From assembly GCA_004794785.1 (NCBI GenBank), contig SJOL01007155.1:458732-522731 (forward strand): a stretch of 64,000 nt of DNA, read 5' to 3'. The notes under the pieces are model-generated. The model did not search any database and had not been told where the DNA came from. It saw only the letters and a list, made by a program, of their open reading frames with translations. Both the position numbers and the translations under genes were made by a program. The stretch comes from Opisthorchis felineus. Lineage: Eukaryota > Platyhelminthes > Trematoda > Opisthorchiida > Opisthorchiidae. Below, piece after piece: positions 48,501 to 60,971 of the stretch; the first letter of the stretch is position 1, and each line of letters begins with the position of its first letter.

Positions 48501-51500
48501 GATAGTTCGCAAGCAATTGAGCACTTGCCGAGGTAAAATCATCGGTTATGAGGCCGGGTATCAGTGGTTGTGTGCTAAGTAGTGGTGTGCGTCTGTTAAT
48601 ATGCTTTTTGCTAACCGGAAATGACCTTTGATTGTGATCGGCGGACTGCGTTTCGATGTTCACTAGAATTTTAGGAGCAAGCCACATTCATTTTGTTGAT
48701 AGATTAGATTGCATCACATATGTGCTCATATTGAATAGGTTTGAATTTTTCATTGTGGTTTTTGGTTTCGTGGTGGTTTACACTAGAAATGAAATGGACT
48801 CTATATTTTGCCAGTACTCCACAATAGTCTCTAACAACTTTGTATTACTGGTAGCGAGCATAAATATTTTTGAGAAACTGGTTAGAATAGCAAACATTCA
48901 GATCAAAACTTGGCAAAAGTTTTACGCCCTGGGAGAGGAGATGCTTCAAAGCATCAAGGCGTTATCTAGTCCACATGGGAATTTGGCCTCAGCAGGGACG
49001 AGAGGCTTCATCTCTCAGCAGTATCGGAGTCAAAATATCCAAATCAAATTTGCTTATCACGGCTATGTCTTAGCGGAAATTAATTGGTACCATCCACATG
49101 CTTGTTGTATAGATGATAATTTCCTTTGGAGAAAACAAACAACAGCTGTTCGAGGTTCTTCCATCTGAAGGACAATTCACCAAAATAATGTAATGTATAT
49201 TTAAAAAGGACACCACATAGGACCCCCTACATTTGATAAAACTCACAACCTACCTTTCGGATTACGTGTATATTACAGTTAACCAAGCGTTCTCATGGTC
49301 ATTTATGCCAAAATAATTAGACAATTGAATAAAAAACAAAACTATGATATTTATCTGACTGCGTGCCACAAAGCTTTTTTAAAATACTGATAGTTGGTCG
49401 GGTGGCTGTTGATACTTTCGCAAAACTTGGCAATTGACTCGCAGTTTTCGTCGCCTCTCGAGGAAGTATAATCAGTGCATCTTTGGATAATCTGATCAAC
49501 TACAAGTTAATGCACCCGAACTACCAAAATTCCAACATATTACTTTCTAATAAAAGTAAGATTGGCATATCAGATAAACTTTAAAAAGTAGGCCCCCGTA
49601 GAATGTACAGTATGCCACCTTCAGTTTCCATACTGCATGCAGATAACTATTAGTATTTTTTACGCCGTCTGCTTAGTGGTTATATATTTTACAAATATAT
49701 TTCGTAGCGGATGATTTTAGTTTAAAACTTCTCGTCTGCTTATCAAGATTTTCGGAGGACAATGCGACCAGTACTGTCAGTCTATGGAAATGAAACGTTG
49801 TTTTCCTACCAGAGTCCTGTTGGATTCTTTCACCACTTCAGTCCATACGATTAAACCTAGGATGTGACAAATAAAATCTACTGAGTGCTCGTTGTTTGTA
49901 TGCGATACTACGCTTATTTAGCAGCTAGTCTAACGGTGCAACCATTGATTACTCGCAAATCGATTTTCTCGTTGAACGTATTTGTAACCTATAGAAAGGT
50001 AGCGACTCTGAAACAGTGGGTTTGATATACAACGAAGAAGAACGTGAACACTCAACTGACTCAGTTAGCCGTCAGTTTGTGCATTTACATCACATATATG
50101 TTTAAGCACGTCAATCTCCATTCAGTCAACATTATCAACCCTGAAGAAAGCAGGTCTTTAAGTTTCGTGTTCAGCCATTTGTTTAAACCCTGCGTAGCTT
50201 AGACGACAAAATAGTCGAGAACATATTTCCGTCTTATTTGTCCGGTAAGTTTTCACTGGATAGTAAATATCACTGGAATTCATCTCGGATGTGCAGCGAG
50301 AGGCACATTTTGCTGAGGATTAAAGTGAAATGCATCTGAAAAGAGTGGTTTCATAAACATATAACACTTGAAAATGTATTAATTAAGACCTAGTTGTTTA
50401 CAGATGCATGTGTACTTTTGCAGCCGCGCAGTTTTGAGATCTCTTCAAATAATAATCTAACGACCATAGTTATCTTCGTATATTTTCCACGCCAATACAT
50501 GGTCAATTGATATAACCATAATACGTAGTTTGAGTGTAATTAGAGTGACGTACGTAGAAAGTTTGGTATTTGAAGCAATCGTTTTCTATGACTGCAATAC
50601 TGTTTGTAACTTTTTGAAAAAAGCGAGACCAATTGGCATGTATCTTTAACTAAAACCAAGTTTCACTGAAAATGCTTGTGAATTTTCCGAAGATTATGGC
50701 GCAAAAAAATTGAACCACTGCCTGGATTGAATCTTTTACGAATGGAATTACCCTCTGTGACGCGCAGCCTTTCGCTCAACTTCGGCGATTTACTGTCTCT
50801 TTTTAACGATCCGGCAATTGTTTCTTCTCGAATATCTGCATTTGCCGTTCGATGAAAATTTAATTATCCTTGATATTAGCCGTCCTGTGAGAACGTCCTT
50901 TTATGTTAATAAGGAAACCTGGTTGCGTTTTTACAGCTTCTAGAGCTGTATTTTTGTCTCAACCTGGAGCATGGTTAGAAGTTTTGGAGACTGGTAAAAT
51001 TAGGGCGCTTTTGACGGAGTAAAACTGAATTGGGGGTCTATCGAGAGATGAATTTCCCAGAAAATGCAGTTAAATTGACTTCAGATCTCATTGAGCATCA
51101 TTTTCAGGTTATGATACTGTCTATCTTCACAGCCGGTGAAACCGATCGAGACGTTTAAAAATCTCTAGCGTCAGATGTATAGCCGCGTGTGTATGCAAAG
51201 TAATAATGATTCGTGCGCCAGACTAACGAAATACGCCGGGCAGACTCTTAAACTTACCTGCAAAAATTACTGTTTGAATGTGGCGCACATTCGTCAAACC
51301 TGTAAACCGTGTGACAGGAACAGCAGTGAACCTCCGGATTACAACAACCCGACGTGACGAGAATCTAGAATGTGGACCTAGTGGGTCATAAAGTCTACCG
51401 TGAAATTATATGAGAGCTACCGCCAGAACACGGTCAAGCGTAAGAAAACTCTCAATAGTTTGAGTCAACCAGGCGTGTTGAAGTTGTGATAAAGTTTATT

Positions 51501-52030
51501 CGAAGCCCCTGGACAAAAATGCACCCGAAATGGCCTCTGTTACAGTCTCCACCTTTGTTGAAGGGGACTTCAAAGGAAGCATTACCGCACCTGTTAACTG
51601 ATTCACAACTTATCCGGTGACAATCTATAGTAGGCTGTCACAAAAATATGCTATAGTGTAGAATATAATTGAGCCCTGATCTGATGGACCACACAGTAGA
51701 CTTGACCACGACAAAAATGGACTTTGGCGTTATTTTAGCAGCCTCTTCTCACCTGAAGAATATTGGATTTCGACCTGTTTGTGCTTCAAAGTCGATAATC
51801 AACATATACATCGGAGACGTAAAAACCCAGCGCGTCCCAGGTCCTCGAGAGTTGCACGATGGATCGCATAAAGAGCGCTGGTCGTATGCAAACGCAAGCG
51901 TTGCTTAACAGGTTATGCTGCTTGAATACTCCCTAATCTTGTCCCAGGAGACGGAGGCTCAGCCTGAAACTGTCAATCTTTCGGGGTGTTGGGATCCTGC
52001 GCTCCTATGGGCTATACCGACTGAAGCTGA
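45561..52030. other. Gene-free stretch
   Basis: No gene recognised. The longest non-receptor frame of the window is here (48656-49168, plus, 170 codons) but it has no domain or family resemblance. No structural RNA seen. Confidence 0.4.
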
Positions 52031-52047
52031 CTTCCTAAAGTGTTAGC

Positions 52048-52260
52048 CATGCAAGAAAGGTCAAACTGGAGCAGCTCAACGGAGAACAGCGAGTCCTTGC
52101 ACGGCGAGATGTCTTATTACGAGGTAGTCTGCAGGTCCTACTGTTGTACCGTTCTCTGTGGTAGGAGTGTGAAGGCACTGAGGCGTTTACCTCGAGAGAC
52201 TAGCATGTCCATATTTATGGATGTATCAATGCTGGCTTCTGCAGAGCAAGGACGGTCCTA
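52048..52260 (+). pseudogene. RTE-like LINE remnant (end of reverse transcriptase)
   Basis: The frame at 52048-52161 reads HARKVKLEQLN, then ARRDVLLRGSLQVLLLYRSL, then W before a stop. Non-LTR elements of the RTE type have, at the end of the reverse transcriptase, a KAR...L...RRDV.L..K..V pattern followed by VLLYGSETW; the match in order and spacing is good, with YRSLW for YGSETW. After a frame change, VKALRRL and MSIFMDVSM could correspond to the following EDVRRLSVFDHRCL. The surrounding 51930-52640 is richer in G+C than its neighbours, as element DNA often is. Frame-shifted and dead. Confidence 0.45.
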
Positions 52261-55200
52261 CAAATTGCAGGCTCATATCGCCCAAAGGTTGCCCCTGACT
52301 ACCGGCGCATTATTTAATACGGTGAAAATACTTTTAAAACCGAAGAGGCTGGTACCTTTCAAAAGGCACCTGCTATGTGTAGCCGCACTACGAGGCTGTA
52401 GCATTATTCACGGAGCATTCCAACCCCCTGCAGCCGAGTAGGCTAGACTACCAAGTCATTGTTTCCAGGGAGTGTTCCTCAAGAAAGTTTTACCAACCCC
52501 AAGCGCTTCTGTAAGATGAGGGCAAATATTAGTTCCAAACATGCCCACCGACAAGCTTGACGTATATGGCGTCGAACCCAGCAGTGACTACCGGTGAACA
52601 CAGGTAAGTGATGAGAAGAAGATCAAACAATTTTTAGCTGCATACATAATTCTAAATAAGCCAAGTTCAAAAAGGTTCCGTAAATTAGGTTTTTAAGCAG
52701 CTTAACATACACACAGTTAAGCATAATGCCAAGTGCCAAATCAACGTCGCTCTTCTCGGGTAAATGCTGGATAACGTGTAATACATTGTTCGAGTGGGGA
52801 GTACGTAAATGCTGGAAACAAGTGCTCCGTCCATATATACCCGTTGCTGCATCGTTAAAAAGCAGATTATAATCCCAATGGAAAGATTAAAACACCTTGA
52901 ATAATACGCTCTATTTAACGTTGGACGTGCTGGAGACCAAAGCTAGATAATGGCCTGAACAAACATTTTGGTAAAGACAGTAGGTCTTTGCTGGTCAGCT
53001 TTCTGTCGACCAAACTTTGTGTATGCTTTCGTATTACATTCCCAACGAGAAGCTATGCCCACGTGGGTCCGCCTGCCATTGTGACCTTAGGCAGTTAAAC
53101 GATCTGTGCGTAACTTTCTGTCGCCAGATTTCCGTCTCACATCCTATTCAGGAGATTCTAGTTACAAAAAGAATATCAATGAACCCATAGAATGAATGGT
53201 ATGAAATTACACGTAAACGTCAAAGACCAGTAACGACAAATCAAAAATTTCCGAAACACGACAGGTTTATTAATTACAATTGCATTCTCTTGTTCAGTTT
53301 GTAGTGTATGTAGTTACGGGTTTACCTCACCGTCCTCTTGATTTGTGCCACAGACATTTTCCAAAAGTTCAGTTTTCCTTAGTTCGAAGGGTGCTGCCTA
53401 AGTTATGCGACAAATGATGCGAAAATCCCCTTCAAAGTAGGTCAAACCTGAAATACGTAAAACATCAAATTACGTTCAGTTTCGCATTGCTGGCCGAATA
53501 TTCTAGTTATGAAAATGGTATCAAGTAAGGTTGAATGACAGACTTGATTGCATGAGATAGTGAAAAACAACGTTCTGTTGAACAGCTCAGTTCCATAGTG
53601 AAGGCGTGCCTCATAGCTGTCAAAATGTCCCTATGGCTGGCTAATACACCTGATAAAACCCGAGAAAAGGTAGAAGTAGAGGCTTTTTTTAGTTCTGTTT
53701 GTGCTGATTTCCATCTTAAACATCAACCTCTAAATTTAGGTATCCTAGATGTGTCCGTCGCTGGTGCAAAGTTTACACTAAGGTTTTATATCAGAAAATA
53801 CGGAAGATTGGTGCCGCACAGTCATTCAAGCCACCCATGAAATGTACGATTCTGCGCAGGCTGCGAATTATTGTGAGCTGAACTGTTCAAACATAGCTCA
53901 CGACTGAGACCGGTAATACTGCTGAGGCCAAATCCTTGAGTACATACCTTCAGGTGATCCTACAGGGCTGAAATAAAAACTACGTAGCTGAGCCAAAAAC
54001 GTCATAAGACAAGTTGCCTTAATTTGAAGCAGTTAAAAATTATCGTGTAAAGGTTCTAATATTGTCGAGAACTCAGGAAGCCACAGTAATTTTTGTACGC
54101 CATTTCATGAAAGTATGTTTGTACATCATCCACTTCTCAGTTCGTGCATCCGAGATGCACACTTGTTGAACCGCAACTGCTTATATCGCTCTTGGGCTCC
54201 ATCATTTTTCATGATTCCACACAGTTTTAGTCAGCTCCTTAAAATATCAGTGCAAGAGGCTCATGGCCTGGGCTACTGGCACTAATTTTAGGCCAGTTGG
54301 TAAGTGAATGCTAGGTTTGAAAAAAAACAGGCTGATAATTCTTTTAACCCAGGAGTAAATAAGTACCAAAATATCATGAAATCACACTGGTCTTTTCCGA
54401 AATGGAGTTGCTGCTTTGTACGTAAAAGCATATTTTTTCATTGTTCAGTTACGCTAAACTATGCAGGATGTGGTAAGTAGCCAGTTTGTTAACAATGGTT
54501 CCCAAGGGAATTTTGTTTTGCCTCTAAAACGCAGCGTGCTTCTAAATATGATGACAGTCAGTCCGACGGCTCGAAGAATGATGAAAGGGTGAATAGCAAG
54601 TAAAAGCAGACAGATTCTGAGACAGTGGGATGAACCACAGATTACTTGCTTCAGTTAGTGACACTCCGCAAATGAATTGAGCATTTAAGTCTGTAGTAAA
54701 ATTCCATGTTTGTGGTCCTCCGGGCAAAGGTTGTACTTCAGTCGCAACAAAACAGTCTGAGAAGTGTTTAACATAGAGACGGCCGACGGGGACTCAGTTT
54801 ATTCATCTCTCCCCTAAACAGGAGCTACCGCCCAAGCAGGCAACGCTTTGCCACATTTCACGAGTGGTCCACCAACCGATGATCATCTCTTATCGAGGGA
54901 TCTGCTTTCCTCAATCCGCCAAGGTTGTTATTGGACCGGGACTCCTAAGGTCACAGTCAGTGACTTGTGTTTGCTTGCCATTGTGGGCTCTCTGCGTACT
55001 TACGACACTTTTATGCGTGGTACATGGAGCTGAGTGTACATTCTTGCCATTGAATCTCACACCAGACCCAGTATGACGGACACTTTGTGCCTGATGTGCG
55101 AGCGCTTACCGCGCCTTCAAGAGCATTCAGAATTGTTTGTCCTTTCTTCGGTTGTTGATCTTTACACGCGTGTTTCCATACCAAAATTCTTACATACGTT

Positions 55201-58200
55201 GGGATTCATCTTATCTGACTGAAACTGTTGGTGGCATGACTTCGAATGAGGCGTTTCTCTCTTTTATCTTATATTCTCCTGCAACCCTTTCACATTCATC
55301 GTTTGCATTTACTTTTTGTGTCTGTGACCATGCTCTGCAAAAATAAACGATGGATATAAAGATGCCTACTGATAATTCTCTATATGTGGAGTCTGGCGGC
55401 AAACAAGGAGCAACTCGGCCTTTACTTAACAAGAGAAAGCAAAAAGTGTCTTCTATGACAATAGTGAACCTAGTCTTACAGCAAAGACTTGCTCAATTCA
55501 TGTGGAACAGAGAGTGGCCGGAAAGTCCGAAGCCTAATGGGACACAGTACGAACGTCAAATATTACGATCTGCCGCCCTACAGCTTACCGAGGAAAAGCG
55601 CTGTATGGATTGTGCGTTTAAAACAAACGAAAATCGGGCCATGGCCTCCTTAATGATATGCTGGTTAACCCTTGTATTTCCTAGATTTTAAAACCACCAA
55701 ATCCAATTCCGTTTCCCATATATCCGTAAAAGCAACCTAAATGGATCCATTGTTGTCTCTTTCACACCAATATAGATTAAACGCGCATACAGAAAGAACG
55801 ATTTGTTTGTGTACCAAAAGACGGCGTTTTATGTAACCTAGTAAATGTGGCCCAGTGGTCTCCGCCTACCTGGTGCGTTAGTCATTTTAACAGACGTTCC
55901 TCTGGCATATGACCTTTTCGCCAAACTTACTTGGCCCAAATTCACTTGGTAGACCCATTAATAGAGCGACTTTTAGCAATGATAGTGCACAAACTTTTTG
56001 TCTAGCTAAAATACCACACAAAAGTCACCACAAGCAGTCGTTAGAAGTCTCTGTTATTTTCACCGGTGAGTGCCGTGCGCATCGGCTATTTTGCATACAT
56101 ATTCTCCAATATCTCCGATAAAACGTTACAGTTCATGGGGCTTTTCCAAACAAACATTAACCACTTACTGTTGGATTAAGCATGTTCGAGTTAATAGCGG
56201 GATATGCCAGCACTTATATTGATGCTGTCCAGGATAATGTATGCTCATCATCGTCGACAGCAGAAATAAGAGTTCAACACTGATGCTTCAATTCCGTACG
56301 CCTGTAATTCATTTGGAAGACTTATGGTGAATAAAGAAATGAAACTATACACAGAAGGAACTTAGTGCACGCACCACAAACATTCCGAGGTACCTACTCC
56401 TCCAGACAGACATCCAGACGATCTGGATAAAAATTAAAAACGAAGCCATCGACACTGATCGGTAGCCGTATCTTGCCGTGCCTTTAACCGGGCACAAGCG
56501 GGTTTGTTGTTCTCACCCTGGAAGGTGAATCGCACCGACTCGAACCGAATAACGTATGCTAACATGACGAGGACTCACTTTCATATGCATTGGAGCAAAT
56601 TGCATGGACAATCAACTGAGGCAATAATATCTTCAGGAATGAATTCCAGTGCTGGATATTAAAAAATTGTTGATTAACTACAAGTGTGAATCTGTCGGCT
56701 ACCATTGTAATTGGTAAGTGGAACAAGACAATCGTCAAACATATGAAAAGGATGACGAGTATGTACGAAGTATCTTGTAAATAAGAACATTTCCATGGTC
56801 TTCCATGTGAAGGGAAATTAAATAATATGTTGGAAATTTAGTAAACTTCATTGTGACTTGTAGGCTTTAAAATAATACGTGGTCCGTTCTTCCTACTGGA
56901 GAATGCCACTGTTCATTTCACTTGTATAGAAGAGGTTTGGTAAATTCGTCTTGAAAAGAAAGACCAACAGAAATACTGTCAGGTCGAAAGCTGGGTTAAT
57001 TCGAAACTTTGCGCTATGGCATCTCTTAACAAGCACCAGTACCCAGAAAGGTTGAGCAAGTAAGTTTCTAAAATTGGCCACTTGCCACTGTCTGAAGTGT
57101 CTAGTCTACTTAATGTCAGATTGTACCAATGTGCCATTTAATGTCCAGCACTACCCTTCAGCTTCATTCTCTAAAAATACGGATTCAAACGTTTATAAAC
57201 GCTGGTCGCAATTACTACTGTTAGAGGGAGCTTTGCCCGGATAGCTATCAGACGCACAGACTGGTTGTAAAAAAGGATTTTCGTATTGATGCCTACGAAA
57301 TCTTTGGAAATTTCCAAATTCCTCCAGTGGACGAGTCGCCAATCCGCTTTTACAAGGGTTTCACTACTATGCTAAAGGCCAACAAGCAGTTTGTACGCAG
57401 TGTGCGGTTTACTTGTGCGAGATAAAACATTTACCAACAATAGTGTATTAATCACACTGGTGATTCAGTCTTTGGGCACTGCCCTAACCGAGGAACCCCC
57501 GGGGTAATGATGCGTGACGATTTTTTAAGTGGTCACACATTCGAATCGGCGTAAAGCAACGTGTAGCATGCAAGCGGTAAAACCATTAAGGAGGAAGCTT
57601 ACATGATGTTTTTCTTAAACAAACAATAGTTAGGCCAGTAACTCCCACACTGCTGGCCTTGTGCAGTCCTCAAAATCGGGCTGATGAACACAAAATTCAG
57701 GCCAGCTTTTCTACTTGTCGCCTCAACCTCGTTAGAACCGGAACACAAGGAGAAGTCAATATGTTAACTGGTTACACGAACATAATTTTCCGAATCCAAA
57801 AAGGGTGCTGCAACATGGCCGCCGTCCTGCGTAACCAGAATCGTTTTCACGGAACTAACGTGTACAGTATATCAAATGTTTCGTGCTAATTTATGGGCAG
57901 GTGCTGTAGTAGATGTATTAGCAAAGTGGGACCCAATATACGCCCAAAGATCGCTAGGCCTTTCCCAAATTTAGTAGTGAAGGGATCACTGGCCATGACC
58001 AATAATCATCAGAGCTTCCATCTTCAATGATCTTCAGTCGCTTGAGTGTGTGCGTGATGAACCGAAAGTGGATTGTTTTTTCACTGTTGGAGGGAAACTG
58101 GTGGTCAAAAGCCTACATCTCCTCAAAAGCACTTGGTCACAAGTACTTAGCTAATATGTGAACGAAATAAATTGATATGATGGCAAACAACATAAATCAC

Positions 58201-59370
58201 TTACTTGAAACAGTTTTGGCACAAATGCTTCCAAATTATACCACAGTTTTGCAATTGCGTGTGAGTTGTCTACGATATTTGATCGTTTTATTGTAGTCCC
58301 AAATTACACGGTTTGTATTACGGTCATTGTAACATCGGTCACAAAAAACCGCCGAACAGTTATAATAGTAATATATGAACAAGCCTGACACTTAGTTTTA
58401 AAAAGTTTCCAATCACATGCGTCCACTTTATTTTAAACCCTCAAGTTGTAAGTCGATCCGCTCTAAGAACTGGCTATTTAGGCGTCACAATTTTCTTCTA
58501 GATCCTGCAGTTTGATGCCTGATATCCCCGAGCCTTCCTGAAATTTTATCTGGTAAGCTAGTTACATTTCACCCAGATAGTTGAGTAGGTTGCATCAGGA
58601 TACTTGGGTGATTTGGAGATGATTGTCTGAACAACACGTAGGGTGCACTTCTTAGTAAATTTTGTTCCGTCTACAATGCCTATAGATTATTTTGGGATGA
58701 ATTAAACTGTTCAAAATCCCTTCCGAGGAGCGCAACGTCCGCGCGGGTGAATTGTTTTTTCGGGCGACTGTCTACTAGCACTTGCTATTCTTGCTAACGT
58801 TCTTTTTAAAGTAAACAAAATATAGGAGTATAAAGACCAAAAACATTCGGAAGTGCTTGTAACTTTTCAGTATTAGGTGAAAAGCCGATCGTCAATCAAG
58901 CCAGAAATCTCCCCACAATAGTCTTCGAATGGTTGAGGAATTCGATCGGTATATAAAATTAAGCAAGACATTTTCCCACAGCATTCTGAGCAGCCTGGTT
59001 GAAAGTGGACTTTTTATTCCAGGAACCCGTAACTGTTAACCGATGGGGTGTGTACTGCTATTCCAAGATGTCTCTCAAAAAAGATGGGCTCACAAATGTG
59101 CTGTTATCCGCTGCGTTAGCAAATCTATGTATCTTTCTCTTTTCGAGAAAGATCATCCTCAACTCCAGAGACATCACAGTAAATTGTTTTACCAACTGTG
59201 TTTCGACAGTCTTGAATAGTAACTCCTCTCATATATAGATGCCTATAGGTTGCTTATTTTAGGTATTTTATTGCGCTGGTGACGGTGTACATGCGGTAGT
59301 GTAACAATAATTTAAATGTATATTAATCTAGCTAGACAGAATCACTTGTCGGCACGCAATTTTAAACACC
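52261..59370. other. Gene-free stretch
   Basis: Contains a perfect B-box consensus on the minus strand near 52564-52575 (GGGTTCGACGCC) and another near 56533-56542 (GGTTCGAGTC), neither with a convincing A box. A 113-codon plus-strand frame at 55350-55691 starts in a good initiation context (ACGATGG) but has no recognisable domain. Confidence 0.4.
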
Positions 59371-59374
59371 GATG

Positions 59375-59470
59375 AATGCTTTTGTCTCAACCACCGGGCA
59401 AACCATATGGATCACCAGAATGCCACTGAGTCCAGTTTTAACAACCAACCCGGGAGCTTCGATCCTGGCC
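59375..59470 (+). repeat. Decayed tRNA-like SINE head
   Basis: A-box-like TGTCTCAACCACCGG (59382-59396), then CCCGGGAGCTTCGATCCTGG (59449-59468) with B-box core TTCGATCC. The spacing is longer than in a tRNA. It lies beside, and points toward, the minus-strand SINE body at 59550. Confidence 0.35.
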
Positions 59471-59549
59471 CGCCTTTTATTTCGATTCCTGGTGTATAAC
59501 AAAGGAAGTTGTGTAGCCATGTGTGAAATTGATTTATGAGCGCCTCTAA

Positions 59550-59700
59550 GCTGGAACAAATGGATGCTTGAACTGAAACAATAAAAAGTTGTTTCATCAC
59601 CCCGTGGTTCTTTAGGATGCAGTGCCCTTCTTGCTCCATAAAAACAGGCCTGAGTAAGTGAGATAACTTTGTAAGTTGTCGAGTAATCACTTTGAGAGCT
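59550..59700 (-). mobile_element. SINE body with hammerhead-like hairpin, minus strand
   Basis: Minus strand: GCACTGCATCCTAAAGAACC then ACGGGGTGATGAAACAAC, which aligns with GGTGCAGGATGCTGATGACT then CACAATGAGGATGAAATC of the 4205 SINE. It is followed by a perfect 7-bp hairpin GAAACAA/TTGTTTC (59575-59595), in the place of hammerhead stem III. CTGATGA is lost here. Its tRNA head is too decayed to define. Confidence 0.42.
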
Positions 59701-59745
59701 TTTCGCACAGCCATACCTACCGGTAAGTTTCTTGGTCTCAATCAT

Positions 59746-60474
59746 AAAGATCAGTTTCTGGCTTACAACAAGGTCAACCCTTAATCTCCACCTAAACCTA
59801 CTTCTGACTGTTTACCATCCACCATATCTTGGAGTTTAACTATCGCATTAAGCCAGCACGCACTTCCTTTATGATAGTAAGGTGACACATTCCGAAGTAT
59901 TAGGAATTGCCTGTAGCTTACCGATTGCTTTGGCGAAGAGAATTCATCTTGACGGCTTAGCCGCGGCTGAGGCCTCATCGGTTTGCGTGTGAAATCTTGC
60001 ATTATGCACTCATAAGTAACCTGAACGAGGTCTTATTATACCTTGGTCCTTTTCCAAAAAGGCTGAACGCCGTGAAGCCATAACGTTCTAATTCAATCAT
60101 AGTGCTAAACAATTCAAACCTGCTGCAAGTGCAATTCACCATTTTGATGTGTATTATAAAGAGTGATAGTAAGCACAACAAATAGCATATACCATGTGTA
60201 TGGGAGAGAATTTAGTGTTTTGCTTGCTCCTGAAACTTTCTGCTTGGAAGTTGGAGATCGACACGATGTCTATTACATCTTACCTTAGGAACAGAAAATT
60301 TACTTAGAAATCGGGCGGGTGAAACGGATTTTACCAAACGAAAAGCTTATGCAGACGATGTTGCATCGTTATCCAATTGATAATTTAAACGCTTAAGTTG
60401 TGCGCTCAAAAGAAGTATGAGTAGCATTGAGGATCTCATTCATAGTATGCCTGTAGGAAATTCCACATTCATGT
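59746..60474. other. Gene-free stretch
   Basis: Nothing recognised between the SINE remnant and the possible exon at 60475. One 73-codon frame (59781-60002, minus) without motif. Confidence 0.4.
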
Positions 60475-60908
60475 CTAGTAGCTGGCATACTCCTCATGTA
60501 ACAGCCCTTCACTGATCGGCTGCCCCATCTTAGAATTTAAACCAAGGTCAAGGAATGCTGTAAAAATTAAGAACAACTTTTCATTCACCTTTTGAGTAAG
60601 CAGGAAATGTCCGATGTTGGGGGCTAGTTCATTACAACCTATGCATTGTATAACTAACACGATGTCAAAGCCTATCCTTTGAGTTTTTTGCTCCTTGAAT
60701 CCGTACCATAGTTCATCACAGGCCACGGCAATAATTCCATATACTGATTGCCTCAGAGAATCAGTCAATTCTTCTGGTTCGTAGCCTAATTGAAACAAGG
60801 CAGTTATCTTATGGCGTTCATTGTCTTTGGAAGCAGCAATAGCAAGCTTCAAATAGCGTCTTATAAACCACTTGTTTACCTTGATTCTTACTTCAGTTAT
60901 CAATAATA
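60475..60908 (-). CDS. Possible coding exon, unknown protein (low confidence)
   Basis: An open frame of about 144 codons begins at a plausible acceptor (TTTTCTTAG, ending at 60909) and runs to a TAG at 60477-60475. There is no ATG near its 5' end, so if real it is an internal or last exon rather than a whole gene. The peptide has protein-like composition: a charged start, then helical amphipathic stretches (for example ELTDSLRQSVYGIIAV) and a GFKEQKTQRIGFD segment. I recognise no family. A donor-like AAG/GTGAAT at 60588 could end the exon earlier. No AATAAA is seen within 400 bases downstream. By a rough estimate one or two frames of this length are expected by chance in 64 kb of this composition. 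Confidence 0.25.
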
Positions 60909-60953
60909 CTAAGAAAACTGTTGTTAACTAAAGTTTAACATTAGATAGATCAG

Positions 60954-60971
60954 ATATATATATATATATAA
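60954..60971 (+). repeat. (AT)n microsatellite
   Basis: Nine AT units between GATCAG and AATTAACTC, 45 bases upstream (on the minus strand) of the acceptor of the possible exon at 60475-60908. Confidence 0.9.

Noticed and set aside
48656..49168. 170-codon plus-strand frame, second longest in the window
   Set aside because: No domain, no family resemblance, no splice or polyadenylation context; by a rough estimate about one frame of this length is expected by chance in 64 kb.
56525..56550. Minus-strand B-box-like GGTTCGAGTC
   Set aside because: No A box at the right distance and no tRNA fold.
59362..59745. Two overlapping minus-strand frames of 127 and 109 codons
   Set aside because: They coincide with the SINE-like sequence and read through its hairpin; treated as repeat rather than gene.
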